Source of the DNA: Acanthornis magna
Lineage: Eukaryota > Chordata > Aves > Passeriformes > Acanthizidae
Length of the DNA stretch: 64,000 bases
NCBI GenBank assembly: GCA_036785705.1
Contig: JAWUZG010000159.1
Span: 1,488,001 to 1,552,000 of the forward strand
Reading direction: 5' to 3'
Both the position numbers and the translations under genes were made by a program. Under the pieces are notes generated by a model. The model worked only from the letters and a program-made list of their open reading frames with translations, did no database searches and had not been told where the DNA came from. How positions within the stretch are numbered: position 1 is the stretch's first letter; the number at the start of each line of letters is the position of its first letter. Below, in pieces: positions 21,101-36,100 of the stretch.

Positions 21101-24100
21101 TCTAAATAAAAGCTGATTTTATCTTCTTTTTTTTATAAATCCTTTGCGATATGCCAGCGTGTGGCAGATGGCAGCCCTGTATGAGGCAGAGGCGTGCTGC
21201 AGCCTCGGCAGGTCTGTGCAGACCAGCTCACTTCGCTCTACGGGGACTGCAAACGAAAATCTGTGTTTCCATCCTTTTCTTTAATAGAAGTAAAATACCA
21301 TTCAAAAATATTAAGAATAAGAAATGCTGCAAAAAACTACATATTTTAGGTCAAAGTTCTGACTTCTGTAACAGAGAGAGCCAGCCCACTTCTGTCTGAA
21401 TTTAGACAGTGACGAGAAACTCAAATGCAGAACACCAGAAGTGAGCAATGGGTGGCTGAGGTCCCATGCCACTATTACATGCTAGTGTGCAATGCTGTGC
21501 AAGTGAAGGGATTTACAATAAAAAGGGCATTTATATTTTAAAAAACCCAGAGGTTTTTGAACAGAAATTCTGTTGAGGTAAGGTAGAAAGACTAAAATTG
21601 GGACAGCACTAGTCCTGACCCTCAACAGACTTCTAGTTTTAAAATAACCTGTATTTTTAAAAAAAAACACCTCACAGATTAAAGTACAAGGTAAGAGGTC
21701 TTTCAAAATACTCCTAACTGGGGAGGATTTGATCAAACAGACACCTTTGCATTTCAAATTCTTTGTATTTCCCCCTCCTCGATCTTACCTGGGTTGAGGA
21801 AGGCACCTCTCCTTTTATCCCCGTTTCTGGTGACATTTCACCAGAAGAGCAGATCCCGGGGGGGCTCTGAGTGGCAAGGTGTGCTGAAGGCAGCGGGGGA
21901 GATGGTGCTTCCACTTTGCCATCACTTTCACCCCTTGAAGGATTCGAGTTGGTGCCAGGCCCTGGGGAACACAGGAAACGAATCTCACCCACGTGAACGA
22001 GCACCAGCTGGTGGCTTTAAAAACGGCCTCGCAAAGGCAGCGCCCCAGCACTCGCAGCTCATCTTCTGTCAGTGGGAGGGAATGCAGCAGGACAGGGATG
22101 CCAGGCTTTTGGTCTTTCTGGTTGATGGGTTGTTTTTTTTTTTTTTTAACCAGCCTCCCCACCCAAATGTCTGTGTGTACCGGAGTGACATCGCAGGGCT
22201 CGGTCACTACAGAGTCCGTCGGGAGAAAGAAGCACAGTGCAGCACAAATATCCAGAGCAATCACATTTCTCTTGGAGAAGCACCATTCCAAATACATTTC
22301 CATCTTTAAGGAATGTACACAGACACTTCATGTCTCTAACTTTCTTGAAAGTTTATGTCACAGGTTCAGATCTCAAGATCTGTCCGTGGTGGTTTATTTA
22401 ATATTGGACTGTCAGTCCTCGATCTCAAAGTGCTTTACAAAAGATGGGAAAAAGGATTCCTGTCATTCTATATTTAGCAAGGATGGAAGTTCAAATATTT
22501 GTACAAAACTGTTCAATTATACCTGACAGTCATTATAGTCTAAAAATCTCCCATAATTCAAAAGGAAAACATGCTGTATCCGGCCCTCGCCTACACTGTG
22601 GCAACAGGCAAATGGAAAACAATATTCCAGAAACTGCCCTGGGAATCAATGACAAAGCTAAACACAAAAAAAGACTGTGTCATCAATATCAGTGTACATT
22701 ATAAATTATTATACAAACTTTAGCACATGCCTTGACTGAATATTGGAATGACATACTGAGCAGGTTGTTCTTTTTGAAACGCAAGGAGGCAAAACCAGAA
22801 GCAAATATGGCACAAAATAAACAAATTCATATTTAAAGCACTCTATGCCCTAAAGGCTTTTCCATTTCTAGCACAAAAGAGTCTGATGGAGACCTCCAGG
22901 GATATAAAAAACACTCTCTTTAATGCAGCTACAAATAACAAGTCACAGTTTACACTGTGTCCGAATACAATGTGCTGTGATCTGGGTGACAACAAAGCAC
23001 TCAAGTGAAACCACACCAAGGTTTTGCAATGTGAACAATCCCAAACCCTACTTTTTTATCAGCTATCAAAGGAAATTCTGCTCTTGTGCCACAAGCTGGA
23101 TGTTTGATTCGCTTTCCTCTGCTTTGATCGCAGATCGATATCTTTCCCAGCTTAGTTAACTCTATTCAGCTGGGATAACAATTTCCTTCAGGTGCTGCTC
23201 ATCTGTTGCTGTTGTCATTTAAAAGTAGGACAGCAAAATGCCAGAAATTCAAGATAGGAAAAATACAGGAAAAAAAGGAATTTATCAGTATTTCCTGTCA
23301 GAAACTGTTACCAGGAATCCAGCTCTACAGGTCCATAGCAGAATTCCTGCCTAGACAGCCACACGTTCCTTTTTTTACTTCTGAACATCCCAAACTGATT
23401 CAAACTGCCCCAAAGGCATCTCTGGGTTACACTTCTTTAAACTAATGGTATTTTAGCACACAGTAAAGATGAGCCAGTGGGGCCTGGCTTGATGAATTCT
23501 TTATTAGCACCTTCCCAGAGTTCCACAGGTTCCCAAAATAAAAATTCTGCATTTCTTAAAGCAAAAATTACAGCTAAAGAATGAGCAGTGAAATAGAGCA
23601 CAGAGAAAAAATAAACTATCATCCAGGGTGTACAAACACAGAAAGATGTACAACACAACAAAGATGAGTTTTCAAACAATAATCAGTATTTATTTAGTTT
23701 CAACAACTGCAAGTAACACAAGAAAAAACCCACATCAATGACCAACACTTTGTACACAAGAATGCAGATTTACGTCCATTCTGACTAGTAGTGTGAGAAA
23801 CCTTTTCCCTCCTAAACTTGCACTAAAATGAATTTTAATTAAAAGTATTTTAACTTCTAAATCAGGAATCAAAAATGTTTTCCTTCAGTCAGCTCTGCAC
23901 AGGGGTTTAGCAATATTTGTATGAATACAGAATTCTTGTGACAGCTGGACAGTAAAGTATTGTAGAAAACAGAAAGGCAAAGTTATTATATCTCATTTAA
24001 AATTGCATCCATTCTCCCCTAAGTTTTTGCTTACCATGTACAAAAATTCCGCACCAAACTGAGTATCTTTAGCTTCTTCTTGGGAAAGTTGACCGCTGTG

Positions 24101-27100
24101 TAAAATGTATTCCTTAACATCCAGTGTAAGGATAAATTATTGGCTCCAATGAACCACTAACTAAAAATAACCTATTAGCTGGTTTGCCCAAAAGAAAAGG
24201 GCTCTGTGTACCATGTAATCACTTGGACTGGAAGCTTCATAGGAATTGCTTCTATAAACAGTTTCAGTTGCAACAGGGTAAACAGGAAAAGCCAAACTTA
24301 GCCATATAAAAAAGCCTTCAAATGTGCTATTCTGAAATGTGGAAGTCATCCTTTAAGGGAGTCCTTCTCCCCATGATCTCAAAGTTTTCTTTTTTTTCTT
24401 TCTTAAATGAGAAAACAAGGATGTAAATTAAGCACCTCATCTTCTAATGAATATTAAAATTCTCATTCTCTTGATTATACTTGGCAAAACCAGCTCAAAA
24501 CATTCAACTGAAGCCTTTGAGACTTCTGCCCGTGTGATGTAACCGTGTGGAACAATGCTACCAAAGTTCAGGCTCATAAATGAAATAAGACACACGTTAT
24601 TAAACCAGAGAGCTCCGCAGAGCAGCTCTGCTGGAGTGGAAATCACAGAACAACCTCCTGCTTTTACAGACAAACCAGGAAAACATGGCAAGACCAGAAA
24701 AACTCTCCTGATATCTTATCTGAAAGGCACCCCCAGCAACAACCCAGGCACAGGTTCAGTAACCAACAGCTCCCCAGACGACCTTGGTGTTATCCATGAG
24801 CAACTCACACATTTTTTTCTGCAAAACCTGCGTGTTCCAGGTTTCTGACAAGCATATGAACAACGTCAATCTTGATCACACATCATGAACATCAAATTCT
24901 CAGAGCCCTTCAGCTGCAGGTTATCTGGCAACTGTGCTACCCAAATGGCAAGATATTTAAGTTTTCCCTTCTGATTTTAAATGAGTTTGAACTGGTTAGC
25001 TTCAGAAATTCACCATAGTGATACAACACCCCCACACACACATTCTGGGCTTCATTTTCCACCAGCAGAATGTCGAGTTCATACCTCATATAATGAATTA
25101 GTTAAAAAGAACATGGGGCAAAATGAAAACCTTGGGGTATCCTCTAACTTCTACAACAGGATGAACTATGCGGAAGAGCAAGGGGAAACTTTTAATGTGT
25201 GCAGTAACTTGGAGGGTAATATCCCCTTTAGAAATGGCTCATCCAAGTTATAAACATGTTTAGTATCCTCTTTGCATTTGTCCACCTCCATTAAGTCTTT
25301 TTTCCTCCAGAAAAAAAAAAAAAGAAACCCAAATACTGCTCCTTGAGGCTGTTATGTACTGCAGGGCTTTGTAAGAGAAGACAATCCAGTGATACCAGCC
25401 AAGATTAAAAACCACTTCTTTAAAGTCAAGAGAGACTGATCACTTATAATCCCTGAAATTAGTGCATTTCTTTTCACATCAAGACAGATGAAAACCACTG
25501 GGTTCGGGTGTCTTGTTAAATTCAATCTTTTGCACTGTGCTCCTGCTTACTCCCTCCTCCTTTTTTTTTTCTTTTTTAATATAACCCAGGACTTGAAATG
25601 ACTCAACATCCTCAAATTGTTTTTGAAGAAAAATGTCAAAAACACCTACAAAGCCAGCACCAACCTAGACTGTGCTTTTACATCTCCACAATCTTCTTCC
25701 ACTTCACTGTCATTTTATACACTGAAAATTCTTGTCAAACTTGATGTCCTGTTGTATTCAGTAATGACCACTTAAAAGGGAATCATATATCACAAGATCT
25801 TTTTCAAGTGATTAAAATAAATTGATACCCATGAATCTGAATAAGATGAAAGACAAATATGTCTCTTAACTCCCTGCTTCTATAAAAATCCTCTTACCAG
25901 GCCACAGCCACATCCCCGACTGCTGTGAGAGCTACAGACCAAGCAGGAAGTCTTCTTTTTGACTTGGGCATTTCACTTTGCTTCCATAAAGATGAGATAA
26001 TTGAAGCTCAGCTGAATGAAATCCAAGCAATAGTGAGAAGACTGGAAAATAAGGACCTCAAATACATGCTGGAAAGTTCCTCCTGAGCCATGGCACCCCT
26101 CAGTGAGCTATCAACTACCCCCTTTTCTAAATGTATCAACCTTTATTTTAAGCCCAGCTGGTCTCCTGCCTGCACCATGTCTGTCCCCAAACTCTGCTTC
26201 TCATCTGGCTGAGCAGTCTCTAATTTTTAAGCCCGATTTATGACTGCTTTATACAAATTTATCTTTGTGCCAAGTGATGCTTCAGTTTTCAAGTAAAACC
26301 TAAAAATCCTCCAGCCAAGAGAAGGATGATGGATAGAGGGCAGCCACATCATTATTCCAATTTATCAAGACAGAAGATGAAACTGCTGATTTCACCTGTC
26401 AGGAGTCACAGATCCGAACCCGCGGTGCATCAATCACCCGCGGCCACACATTGATCGAGGCTCTCACCCACCCTGGTGCCAGCTGAGGGAACCCTGCACC
26501 CAAACCCTGCCACTGAACTCAGGCACATCTGTGCTCTGCCACTGCTACTGAGGGATTTGCAGCCCCGGAGCACAGTCTGAACTGTCTAAATCTGATTTAA
26601 CTGGAGATCCTCCGGGAAGTGAGCTGCTGTGATAGAAACCAGAACACCACATCAGCCATTCCCCACAAATATTTAAGGTACCGAATAAGGTACAGAAACC
26701 TCAGTGTTTTTGGATTTTTTTAAAAACAATCCCACTGTTCAGACATGAGAAGTGAAAAGAGACACTAAGTCTGGCACGACATTGTGCAGTTATTTCCCTT
26801 TGTTACACAACTCCAGTGACCAGTTGGCCACTTGGACAAGGCTTGGGGCAACCTGGTCTGGTGGGAGGTGTTCCTGCTCATGGCAGAGGTTGGAGTAAGA
26901 TGATCTTCAAAGACCCTTCCAACCCAAACCATTCCGGGATTCTATGATTCATTCTATAATTCTAGGACCATTAAAGTTATTTATCTTTTGCCATTGAATA
27001 AACGATAAGAAAATAGAGTAATAGATATCCTAAGTGAACTTTTCATTCTATTTATTTGATCAGTTTTCTCAGCATAGATGAAAATAAACCTTCTGAAAAT

Positions 27101-30100
27101 TAACATGTAGTACTCAGAAAGCTCCTCCTATTTCACAAACGATATATCTTCTCAGAGTATTATTAAAATACAGCATTAATAATTTTGTTTTCTTTATGCA
27201 CTAGAGAATCAAGCTGCAATGAAGGAAATAGAAAAATACGCTGAAAAATCAGCTGTCCACACCTAACGGGTCACATCATCTGTCTCCAACAGATCACCAG
27301 TAGAAAAACACTCATTTCCAGGTGCAAGTATAACAAAACAATCAATAGCTGCTCATTACTTACAGGTCTAAAATTAAACTGCAAGAACTAAAGATAATGC
27401 AATCTACAACATCTCAATTGTTTCCACAGAGACAGGAGCAACATTCAAACTGTTCAACATCAGTCAAGTTTGGATTCAAAACCTTTCCCATAACGACTCA
27501 AATGTTTTGCATTTTGTTTGTAAGTACCGTAGCGCAAAGTAGCAAAATAGAAATTTGAGGACAAGCTCTACAGGCTGAATATTTTCTTCTGTGACTTCAG
27601 CAGCTAACATTAAAGTTCGATCAATATCAGACAAAAGTTTCCAAATTTTACGGAAAGTGGGATTAAGCAGGACTTAAACCTGGATATAAACACATCAGCA
27701 GCAACAAACAAGGCGGTGACCTTCATTCTCTTCCCACTAAAGATTTCCCTTAAAGTGTCAGCAAACAAAAAAAAAATAGAAGAACGCCAACTTACGGGAG
27801 AGCGAGTGCGTGCCTTTGGGGAGGTACTCGAAGAGCAGCGAGCTGTCCTCGCCCAGCATGTCGGCTTTCAGCGACAGCAAACTGTTCTTACTCATCAGAG
27901 CCGCGCGCAGGTTGGCGACGGTGGCAGCCTGGAGCGCGTCCTCCTTGTCCGGAGTCAGGGGCTGGTGGATGTAGCTGGACTCTCCGCCCAGCAGCGCTTC
28001 CTCCACGTTGGTGTAGGGGTCCGGCCGCTCCACCCTGCTGTCCGAGCTGCTGGGCTCTGTCCCGGCCACATCAGCACCTGCGGGACAGGAGATGCTGTCA
28101 GGGACACAGAAAACTCCCAGCGCCAGGACCTGCCTCGCCGCGGATCCAGGTAACACAACCAGGGATGCAGCAACACTTATTTTGGCTTTGCTTTTCGAGT
28201 GGGAGTGAAAAGCTGCTTCTCACCCTCTTTTTTTCCTGCCTCACAGCTGGGGATTCTGTTTTTCCAGCCCATTCCCTCCTGCCCCACCGGCTGGGCTTTG
28301 GTTCAGTACCGTACGCTACAAAGGCAGGGCAGAGGGAGGGGATGTGGATTCTATACACAACCTGGATAAAACTATTTATCTTAAATTAAGATTTCGGGAT
28401 AGTTTATCAGTACTGAAATTACATTCAAAGGTTTAAGTTCTGTTTTCTCCCTAATTTTACACTCCAGTAGTCCAAGTTTTCATTCTTTTGTTTCCTCCCC
28501 ATGATGAAGGTTTTGAAAAGTCCAGTAATAAAGAGCCTCTAATAGAGAGATGCTGAGTATAAATCCCTAGGGGTCACTTCTCTAAAAAATACACAGTAAC
28601 CAGTGGTTCCCAGCATATATCACAGGGTGAGTTTCATACCGAAGTGATACAGTTTAAAAAAGAGAAAGATACAGATCAGCTGCTCTTCAACATGTAACTA
28701 CAAAGAAACTGTATAAAAATATAACATATCAGTAATAAATATGTCAATTACTGAACCCAAACAAAACTGAAAAAGCTATGATAAGGTAAATTCCTTCCTA
28801 TGAAAACACAGTTTATTTTTGTATTTTCGGGGAAGTCTAGTTGAAGAGCCTCTTTTGTTTGAACTTCGACTCTCTTATCAACTGAAATTATTTATTTATT
28901 TTTATGTAAAGGAAAGTGACTCTTAGACTCCTCTCTATTCTTCACATGAAACAACAAAAACTACACACAAAAAGGGCTGTTAGTCCATTTTTAAAGTGCA
29001 TAAAACAAATTGCAATTACCTACTCCACAATCTGCAGCAGCAAACACAGCTGACACACTCAAAGCCCAGCTGAGCACCTGGCAAACGCGGCTGAAGCTTC
29101 CCAACAAACTTATGCCTTTGTGGCATTTCTCCTATCAATGTAGAGGGAAAAAAATCCATATCCAAAGAGAAGGCACAGCTAATGAGCTATCAGATGGAGA
29201 AAGAAGCTGTTTTGCAGATCCTGAATATTTTATTGCCTCCTAGTTTAAAAGAGATTTAAATCTACTTAATGCAAGAGGGAACTATTAGAGCTCAAACCAG
29301 TGGTACAACACGTACAAAATGAATACCTGCTGCCTTCAGAAATTCACCTTGCACTCCTCAGGGCAAGGAATTCAGGTGTTGTCCACACACACAGCACTGC
29401 AATAAACTCCTGGACAGCAGCTCAGGAGAAGGGAGGAGGCAGAGTGTGACAAAGCAGCACTCGGCTTCCACAACTTCAAACCAGGGCAAGGCACTAATCT
29501 GCAGAGCCTTATTAAAAAATGCTAATGAGGACACTGGTGCCGTGCCCACCTCCTGTAACCTGGAAAACAGCTGAAGGAAGATCATTATTTTTATCTCCAT
29601 TTTACAGGTGGTGGCTGCCACAGAAAGACGTGGGGACTCGCTCAAGGTGTCCAGCGTGCGGAGCAGGAGCAGCCAGCGAATTTCCCAGTCCCAGCCCAGG
29701 GCATATCAGATTCCATAACACATTCGGATTGGCTTTACTAAGCTGCACTGTTCTGCCACTACATCCTGCTGTTGAGTTGTCCCTTTAAAAAACAAACAGC
29801 TTCAAAGCAAACAATAAGGAGAAAGCAATCATAGGCAGAGTGCTCCCACACCCTGGAGATGTAGGGAATGCCCAAGGCTGGGGGCTACAGACACAGTAGG
29901 AAGTTCATAAATGTGAACTACCAGAGATGCTCTCTGTTTAAAACAAACCATTTTCCCTCCTCCGTCTGTGTTTTGCTTGTACAGTTTCATATTATCAGTT
30001 TTATTAAATCTCAGCCAAGCAGAAGAATTCAAATGCTTTGAATTTTTACATATTTTGTCATCCCTCTGTTAGCGGCTCACAGGGATATCCACTTTTCTAG

Positions 30101-33100
30101 ATGATAATGAAGGTTTTTTTAAAGCAAGACAGCATGCCTACATTAAGGAAAATTACAAAACAGTAAAAACCAGCAGCTGTTACAAAAGGTGGCAAAGGAA
30201 GCAAATTAAACTTTAGCCCATTAAACCGGTAAGGTAACAGAGAGCTTCATCACATCAAAGCCACGACAATGCCACGATTCCACTGCCTACACAGGGAACC
30301 AGAGCATGTAACTCGGGCCAGAAAGGGTGTTTGCCCACAAAAGTCAGTTCCCAAATAAGCAGGCAGGCAGGAAATCACCTTGTGCTTGCTGCCCTCCTTT
30401 CTCAGAGCCTGTTCCAGCTGCTGATTGACAGTTGCCAGAATCGGCTGCTGCCCGCTGCACATAAACACTAATTGCTAAAACACACGCAGATTAATTGTAA
30501 CCACAACAAGACATTAAATGCTCCTCAAAAGCCAAGATTAGAGACAGGCAGTGAAATAGATGCTTCAGAGCTTCCAGTATTTATAGCTGATGTAATCTAA
30601 TCAAACACACATTATGGCAAAATAAATATCCACTTAGTCACATAAGTACTAAAATACTCTCAGCGCACCAAAACCCAAAAAATGCACCAAGTTCCTCTCC
30701 ACGGTGCCTCCAAAACCACTTCTCTTTTCTCTAGAATGCAGCTCCTTTTAACAAGATTTAGCCAAAGAATTATATGAATCGAAAGCATCCGTCACTTCCC
30801 AGTAATCCAAACTGTTTACTACAGCGCTTCAGCCCCGCGTAAACCAGGCTTTAGTCAATGAGCTTCTATTCTGCAATTATTCACTGCCACGGGCCCCAGA
30901 GCTCCATCCCAGCCCTCCAGAGCTCGTTTTTCACCCTGCTGGGACAGCCCCTGCGACTGCAGGGCTCCACACGCAGGAAATCCCGAGCTAAACATGGGAT
31001 TAATGCTGCTCGGAAAACTGAGCTCATTAGTCTCTTTAGCAAATCATTATTTTGCAGTTATTCTATTACACCAGCCTACTTTCCAAAACACAGAAGCTTT
31101 AGAAAAGCTTTCTTAAGTTTGTTGACTTGGATGAATATTTTATTGTTGGCTTTTATTGTCAAATAAAACACGGGGCCTATTTTTTGACACTTTTGGCAAC
31201 AGCACTTCCACGCAATTCTGAAAACAACAGTGACGTTCTTACCTACACATGAAAGCCTCACACAACAGGGATACAACCTTCTCACAGAGGTCACCCATCC
31301 TAGCTGAGCTCAAAACACCCTCATTCCCAGCCACACTGACCAGGCAGGCTTTAACAGATCCATGAAGAGGAATAAACCCCACGCCAGTACAACAGGAGCA
31401 GTACAATATTCCCAACACACCCAGGGTGGCTACTGTGTGAGCCCTGGAATTCCTATAAACCAAGCTCCTGTCACAAATCCAGGAATGGGAAAACCAAGTT
31501 GTACTTGTCAAAAAAAATCAAGCGCTACAGACATCTGGCAGCGCCTTGGAAAGGGCTGTGGCACAAATCAAAGTAATGCAATGTACTAAAAGTATCCAAA
31601 TGTTAATGCGATAATTTATTTTCAAAGATCTAGGAGGAAGCTGACAGTAAAAAGCATTAAACCTCGTCCAACAACTAACAAAACACACATGCCATCCCAG
31701 AAACAGCAAGGAAAAGCTCCATTTCAAAGACTCCATTTGACTTCCTTAATTAATTACTCTAATACGCAAAGCAATTTTTTTCTTGTATTTCTTCTCCCTG
31801 CTTCTGTCATTTTTTCTCATTACAGCTTAAATTCAGCTGTTACCAAAGCACCTCCTCAGCGTCTGCTTCTCTCACACCACTTATTTCTTGTTTGTACTGT
31901 GTTTTAACCTTCTCAGTAAACCCCCAGTGGGGTTTCCCAGACTCCCAACGCTATTATTCTCTTTCATAATTTTTTTTAAAATTATTTTTTCCCCTTTTCA
32001 TCTTTTATTCCTGCTCTCTCATGTAGACAGTTGAACATCTAGAAATCAGTAGCTGGAGAACTAAACCCATGAGAAGAGAGAAAGGCGTGAATAAAAGCCA
32101 TACAAGGTTACATCTGCTGCTGGAGAACTCAAAGCAGAAACAAGCTTTTCCCCCAAGAACTAAAGGCAATGTTTTGTCAGGCCGCTCTCTCTCAATATTG
32201 CTCTTTTCATTGCAGTCCCAAGGTAAGAGGGGATCCAAGGAATCTGTCATCTTCTCTTCAAAGCCCTGCTCAGCTAGTCAGGAGCCAAAGCAGGGATGTT
32301 TCTCGCTCGCTGCTCCGAGCCTCTGGGATGCTGGGGTCGTGTGATGGAGGTGACCCCCCAGCAGTGAGGGGGAGCCACCCACAGCCATGGGAGTCCTTCA
32401 AAGGAGGACAACAGCACCTCATTTACCATTTACAGAGCTTTAAAATGGTTCCTGGGTGTTTCTCCATCACCCTGGCAAACTTCAGGGATGTTTGAGGAGC
32501 CCTTCCAAGCCCTGCTCAGCCCCCCTGGAATGCAGGGGGTTTCACACAGCACGAGCCACTCCTCCAGCACACTTTTCTGAGCTGCAGGTCTCACCACTCA
32601 GCACCTGGAGTAAATTCTCTGCAAGTCCCACAGCCTCCAAATGGCAACTCAAGCCACCTCCTGCCACAAAAAGCTCCTGACCCTTTCCCATAGCTCACCC
32701 CACCTGCAGAAGCCATTTTGGCAGAATTAGGGTGGAAAGGTGAACGGAAGGGAAGGCCCTTCTGGGTGCAGGAGTCCTGCTGGCAGCAAGGCAAGCACCA
32801 GGGAAAGCAGCCTGGAAAGAGCAGCTGGAGCTCCATCTGCAGTGGTGTCACCGTCAGACAACGGAGCGAGAAGCCATCCTGACCTAAGACAGCATTACTG
32901 CTCTGTCACCTGGAGTCACCTTTAAAAGCTGCAGAATAATTTCGCTTGAAAGTGACTTCAGAGCTACTTTTAGGGTTAGATTCCAGGGGCTTGTACAGCC
33001 CAGCAGTGAATATCAGCAGGGAAGAGAGAGCACAACTTCTCCAGATCCTTCCTCCACCTTTTGACCACTTTTGTGAAGAATCTCCTCCTTTCACCCCATG

Positions 33101-36100
33101 AGAATCTCCCTTCCTGTAACTCGTGTCCACTACCTCTCATCCTTTCTCCACCCACATCTGAGAAGGGTCTGGCCCTGGATAATCCACACACCCCCTTCTC
33201 TTCTCCAAGCTTTTAACCAAGCCCTCAGCCTCTCCTCACACATCATCCTGATGGCCTCAGCTGCGCTTGCTCAAACTTGTCAAAGTCTTTCTTGGCCTGG
33301 AGATGCCCAAACTGGATCCTGTTCTGCAAATGCTCCTCCCAGGGCAGGCAGCCAGCCTTCCCTGGCTGCGAGGGCACGCAGGCTCCTCCGCAGCTCCTCG
33401 CTCACCGCAAGACATTTTCTGCAGAGCTGCTTTCTCTCTCTTTGGCTGCCGACCCAAACTGCTGCACGGGGTTATTCTGTCTCACACGCAGGACTTCACA
33501 CTTGTCTGGGTGGAATTCCTGCTGTGCCTGGCACCTCTGCCTTCCAGCCAATGGTCCCTCCCAGCCTGGTGCCACCCAGCAACTTGCTGAGGCTTCACAA
33601 CATCCCACCACTCGAGTTGTTAATGAGCAAAGTCAACAGCATCAGGCCTGGAAGAAGCCTGGCATGGATACAGGCATCACACTTGCTGGGGCAGATGTTT
33701 AGGATCCCCTCACACAGCTGGATATTTTCAGTGTGATGGAAAATATGTATTTTTTTTGTTTACAATATGACAAGCAGAAAGGGCAGAGGGAAGAGGTCCC
33801 AGCATCAGCAACTTCTCCCACCCTGAATTCCTGCACCCTCCCCTGCTACTCCCTCAGCAGTACCGAGACCACACGTATAGTTGTGATTCAACTTGAGACA
33901 GGAACTAATACGTTAAAAATAAACTGATTTATTAAAAAAAGTTATTTTTAAATGCAGATCAGTTCCCCTGTCTGGTTCTCTACATGGCTACACAGAGATT
34001 TTCACCGGAACAACTGCAGGAGAGCGTGGGGTTGCAATTAAGTACCAAAGGAAAGTGGGAGCCACTTAAACTCAGCTTTTGTTTCAGGTACACGGCCAAA
34101 CTGGCACCTGAAAAAACTTAGGTGAAATCAAAGACATAATTTTCTGAGGTTCTTCTACCTATTTGGGTCACTATCTGACAGTAGATTTTATCTAGAATTC
34201 CAGGGATGATGTTTCTTGTGTAAGTTTAGGAGGGTTTGGCTTGATCTCCTCCTGTACAAAAGACAATTAATTTTTAAACTCCCAGGGAAAAAAAAAAAGA
34301 AAAAGAGCTGTCATTTCATAGTGTGTTTTTTTGATTGGGATTTAAAAAAAAAAAAAAAAAAAGAGCACACAGGCTGGCAGAAAAATGACAATCTTTTACC
34401 AGCTGCTAAAAATATTCTTGAAGTTTGTGTTTCAGATACCTCCTCCTTTCTAACAGAAATCTTCCAAAAGTGTTTCACAACTCACTATTTGTTAAGCAAA
34501 CCCCAGCGATCTCACCCACTGCAATATTTACATGGGGAAGCGATGCCATGAGCTATATTGGGTTTGATTTGCACTATTTTACAACCATAACAGCAGACAT
34601 GTGGATACAATAAATGTGCACAGCATTCAGAATCAGCTCCAATTTCCTAGAGCAGGAAACAATCAAGCAAACATAGATATTTAACCACAACACATATGAT
34701 CATTAAAAACTGCCTTTATGTTAAAGGCTGTAAGATATCTTAAGTGAATCCTTATGGAATCAAAAATTTGGTCTCCTTCAGGCTGAAGGAGACCCAACCC
34801 TCTTCCTCCAGGATCCTACTACAGCTTCTCCACCATGACTCAAAGCAGGGTGACCCGGGACTGTCAGGATTTGAGTTCTGAAAAACACTGTCCTGCAGGA
34901 AAATGCCATTTTCCAGTGCTGCTCCTGTTTCTGGAGGGCTCAGGAGGAGCCCAACTGAGGCTTCAATGTCATTTCCAAGCCTACAGCCACAGGATGTTCA
35001 CTATCTGTGTTTTACAAACAGAAACATTCTCCTCACTACCTCTAGAAAACTATTGCTAGAATAAATCAGGCTTGTTCTACACATAAATGACGTGGTTTTA
35101 TGTTGCTATTCCTGCAGTGTATTCCAAAAGCACAAGTGTATCTCCACCTTTGTCTTCCTCAAAACAGTCATCAGTGTACAAATAACTGGAAAATTCCCTC
35201 CACTCCACCAGGTACCTGGAAGAAAAAAATCAATTTTCATCTCTTTCCCAAAATATTTGTTTTTCTGCCATTGAAGCAGGTTCTGCAGATGCTTTTCTGT
35301 GGTCAGCAGAAGGAGCTCCTGGCCCAAACCCTGCTGCTTGTTGCTGCTTCCTCACCTCCTGTTCGTGACCTCAACTCTGCTGTTCCTTGGGCTACAGAGA
35401 AAACCTGGCCAAGTGCTGACCTTCCTAAAAAAAGACAGGACAGAACAAATCCAAAAAGGAGAGAAACAATTAAACTGGGTGAGTTAATTGTTTTTGAAAC
35501 CATTCTAAAATGGGATAATAAAGGATCCTTGCAGGAGCTGGAATGATTGGGCAGTGCAGAAATACCTTAAGCCACCCTTGTTCCTCCAAAATCTGCAAAG
35601 AATTGTACAGTAACTTGAGACTATCACTTTAAAAGCACTGTAAGCTTAAGCTCTTTTTCCAAGTCTCTTAATTCAGGCAGTAAAAGGAGTAAAAGGAACA
35701 CTATTCCCTGCTGCTCCTCAGGACAGAGGCAGCTCTCGCTGCACATCAGCACAGGAACACACACAAACACGAAGGGACAGAAATAAAACATTCAAGTACC
35801 ACATTAAATATGAATATTAGCACTCGTGATATGACAGAATGCTGAGTTATGAACTCTGAAAATCCTCAGAACAAATATTTACCTTTTGAAACAAGTGCCT
35901 GTGAGAAGTGTTAAAAAAAAGAAAAAGAATAAAAAATAAATCAATCAGAGACCAGTACAGAAAAGTTTGGGTTTGATTCCCAGGCACTGTATCTAAAGAA
36001 TTAACTCCTACTATGTTTTAATGCAAAAGCAGCACTGCAAACAGGGAAAGTAAAGTCCTGAACAGAGCTGATTGCGAAGTAGGAATAGAATTTATGTTAA

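Larger units (their letters stand above)
14659..27795 (-). other. ZBTB46: ZBTB46 intron between coding exons 2 and 3
   Basis: A 13.1-kb intron. It contains the candidate alternative zinc-finger exons (19986-21961), an AT-dinucleotide tract (about 15618-15690), two ancient SINE-like remnants and a CR1 tail at about 26823. The remaining AT-rich sequence (for example 16000-19500 and 22700-26700) shows nothing I can identify. Confidence 0.75.

Noticed and set aside
28597..28625. CAGTGGTTCCCAGC, resembling a hAT transposon terminal repeat
   Set aside because: No partner inverted repeat or 8-bp target duplication was found nearby. The match is too short.
33098..33736. 212-codon plus-strand open frame
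   Set aside because: It runs antisense through a diverged CR1 element and has no domain. The DNA itself matches CR1 3' sequence word by word.
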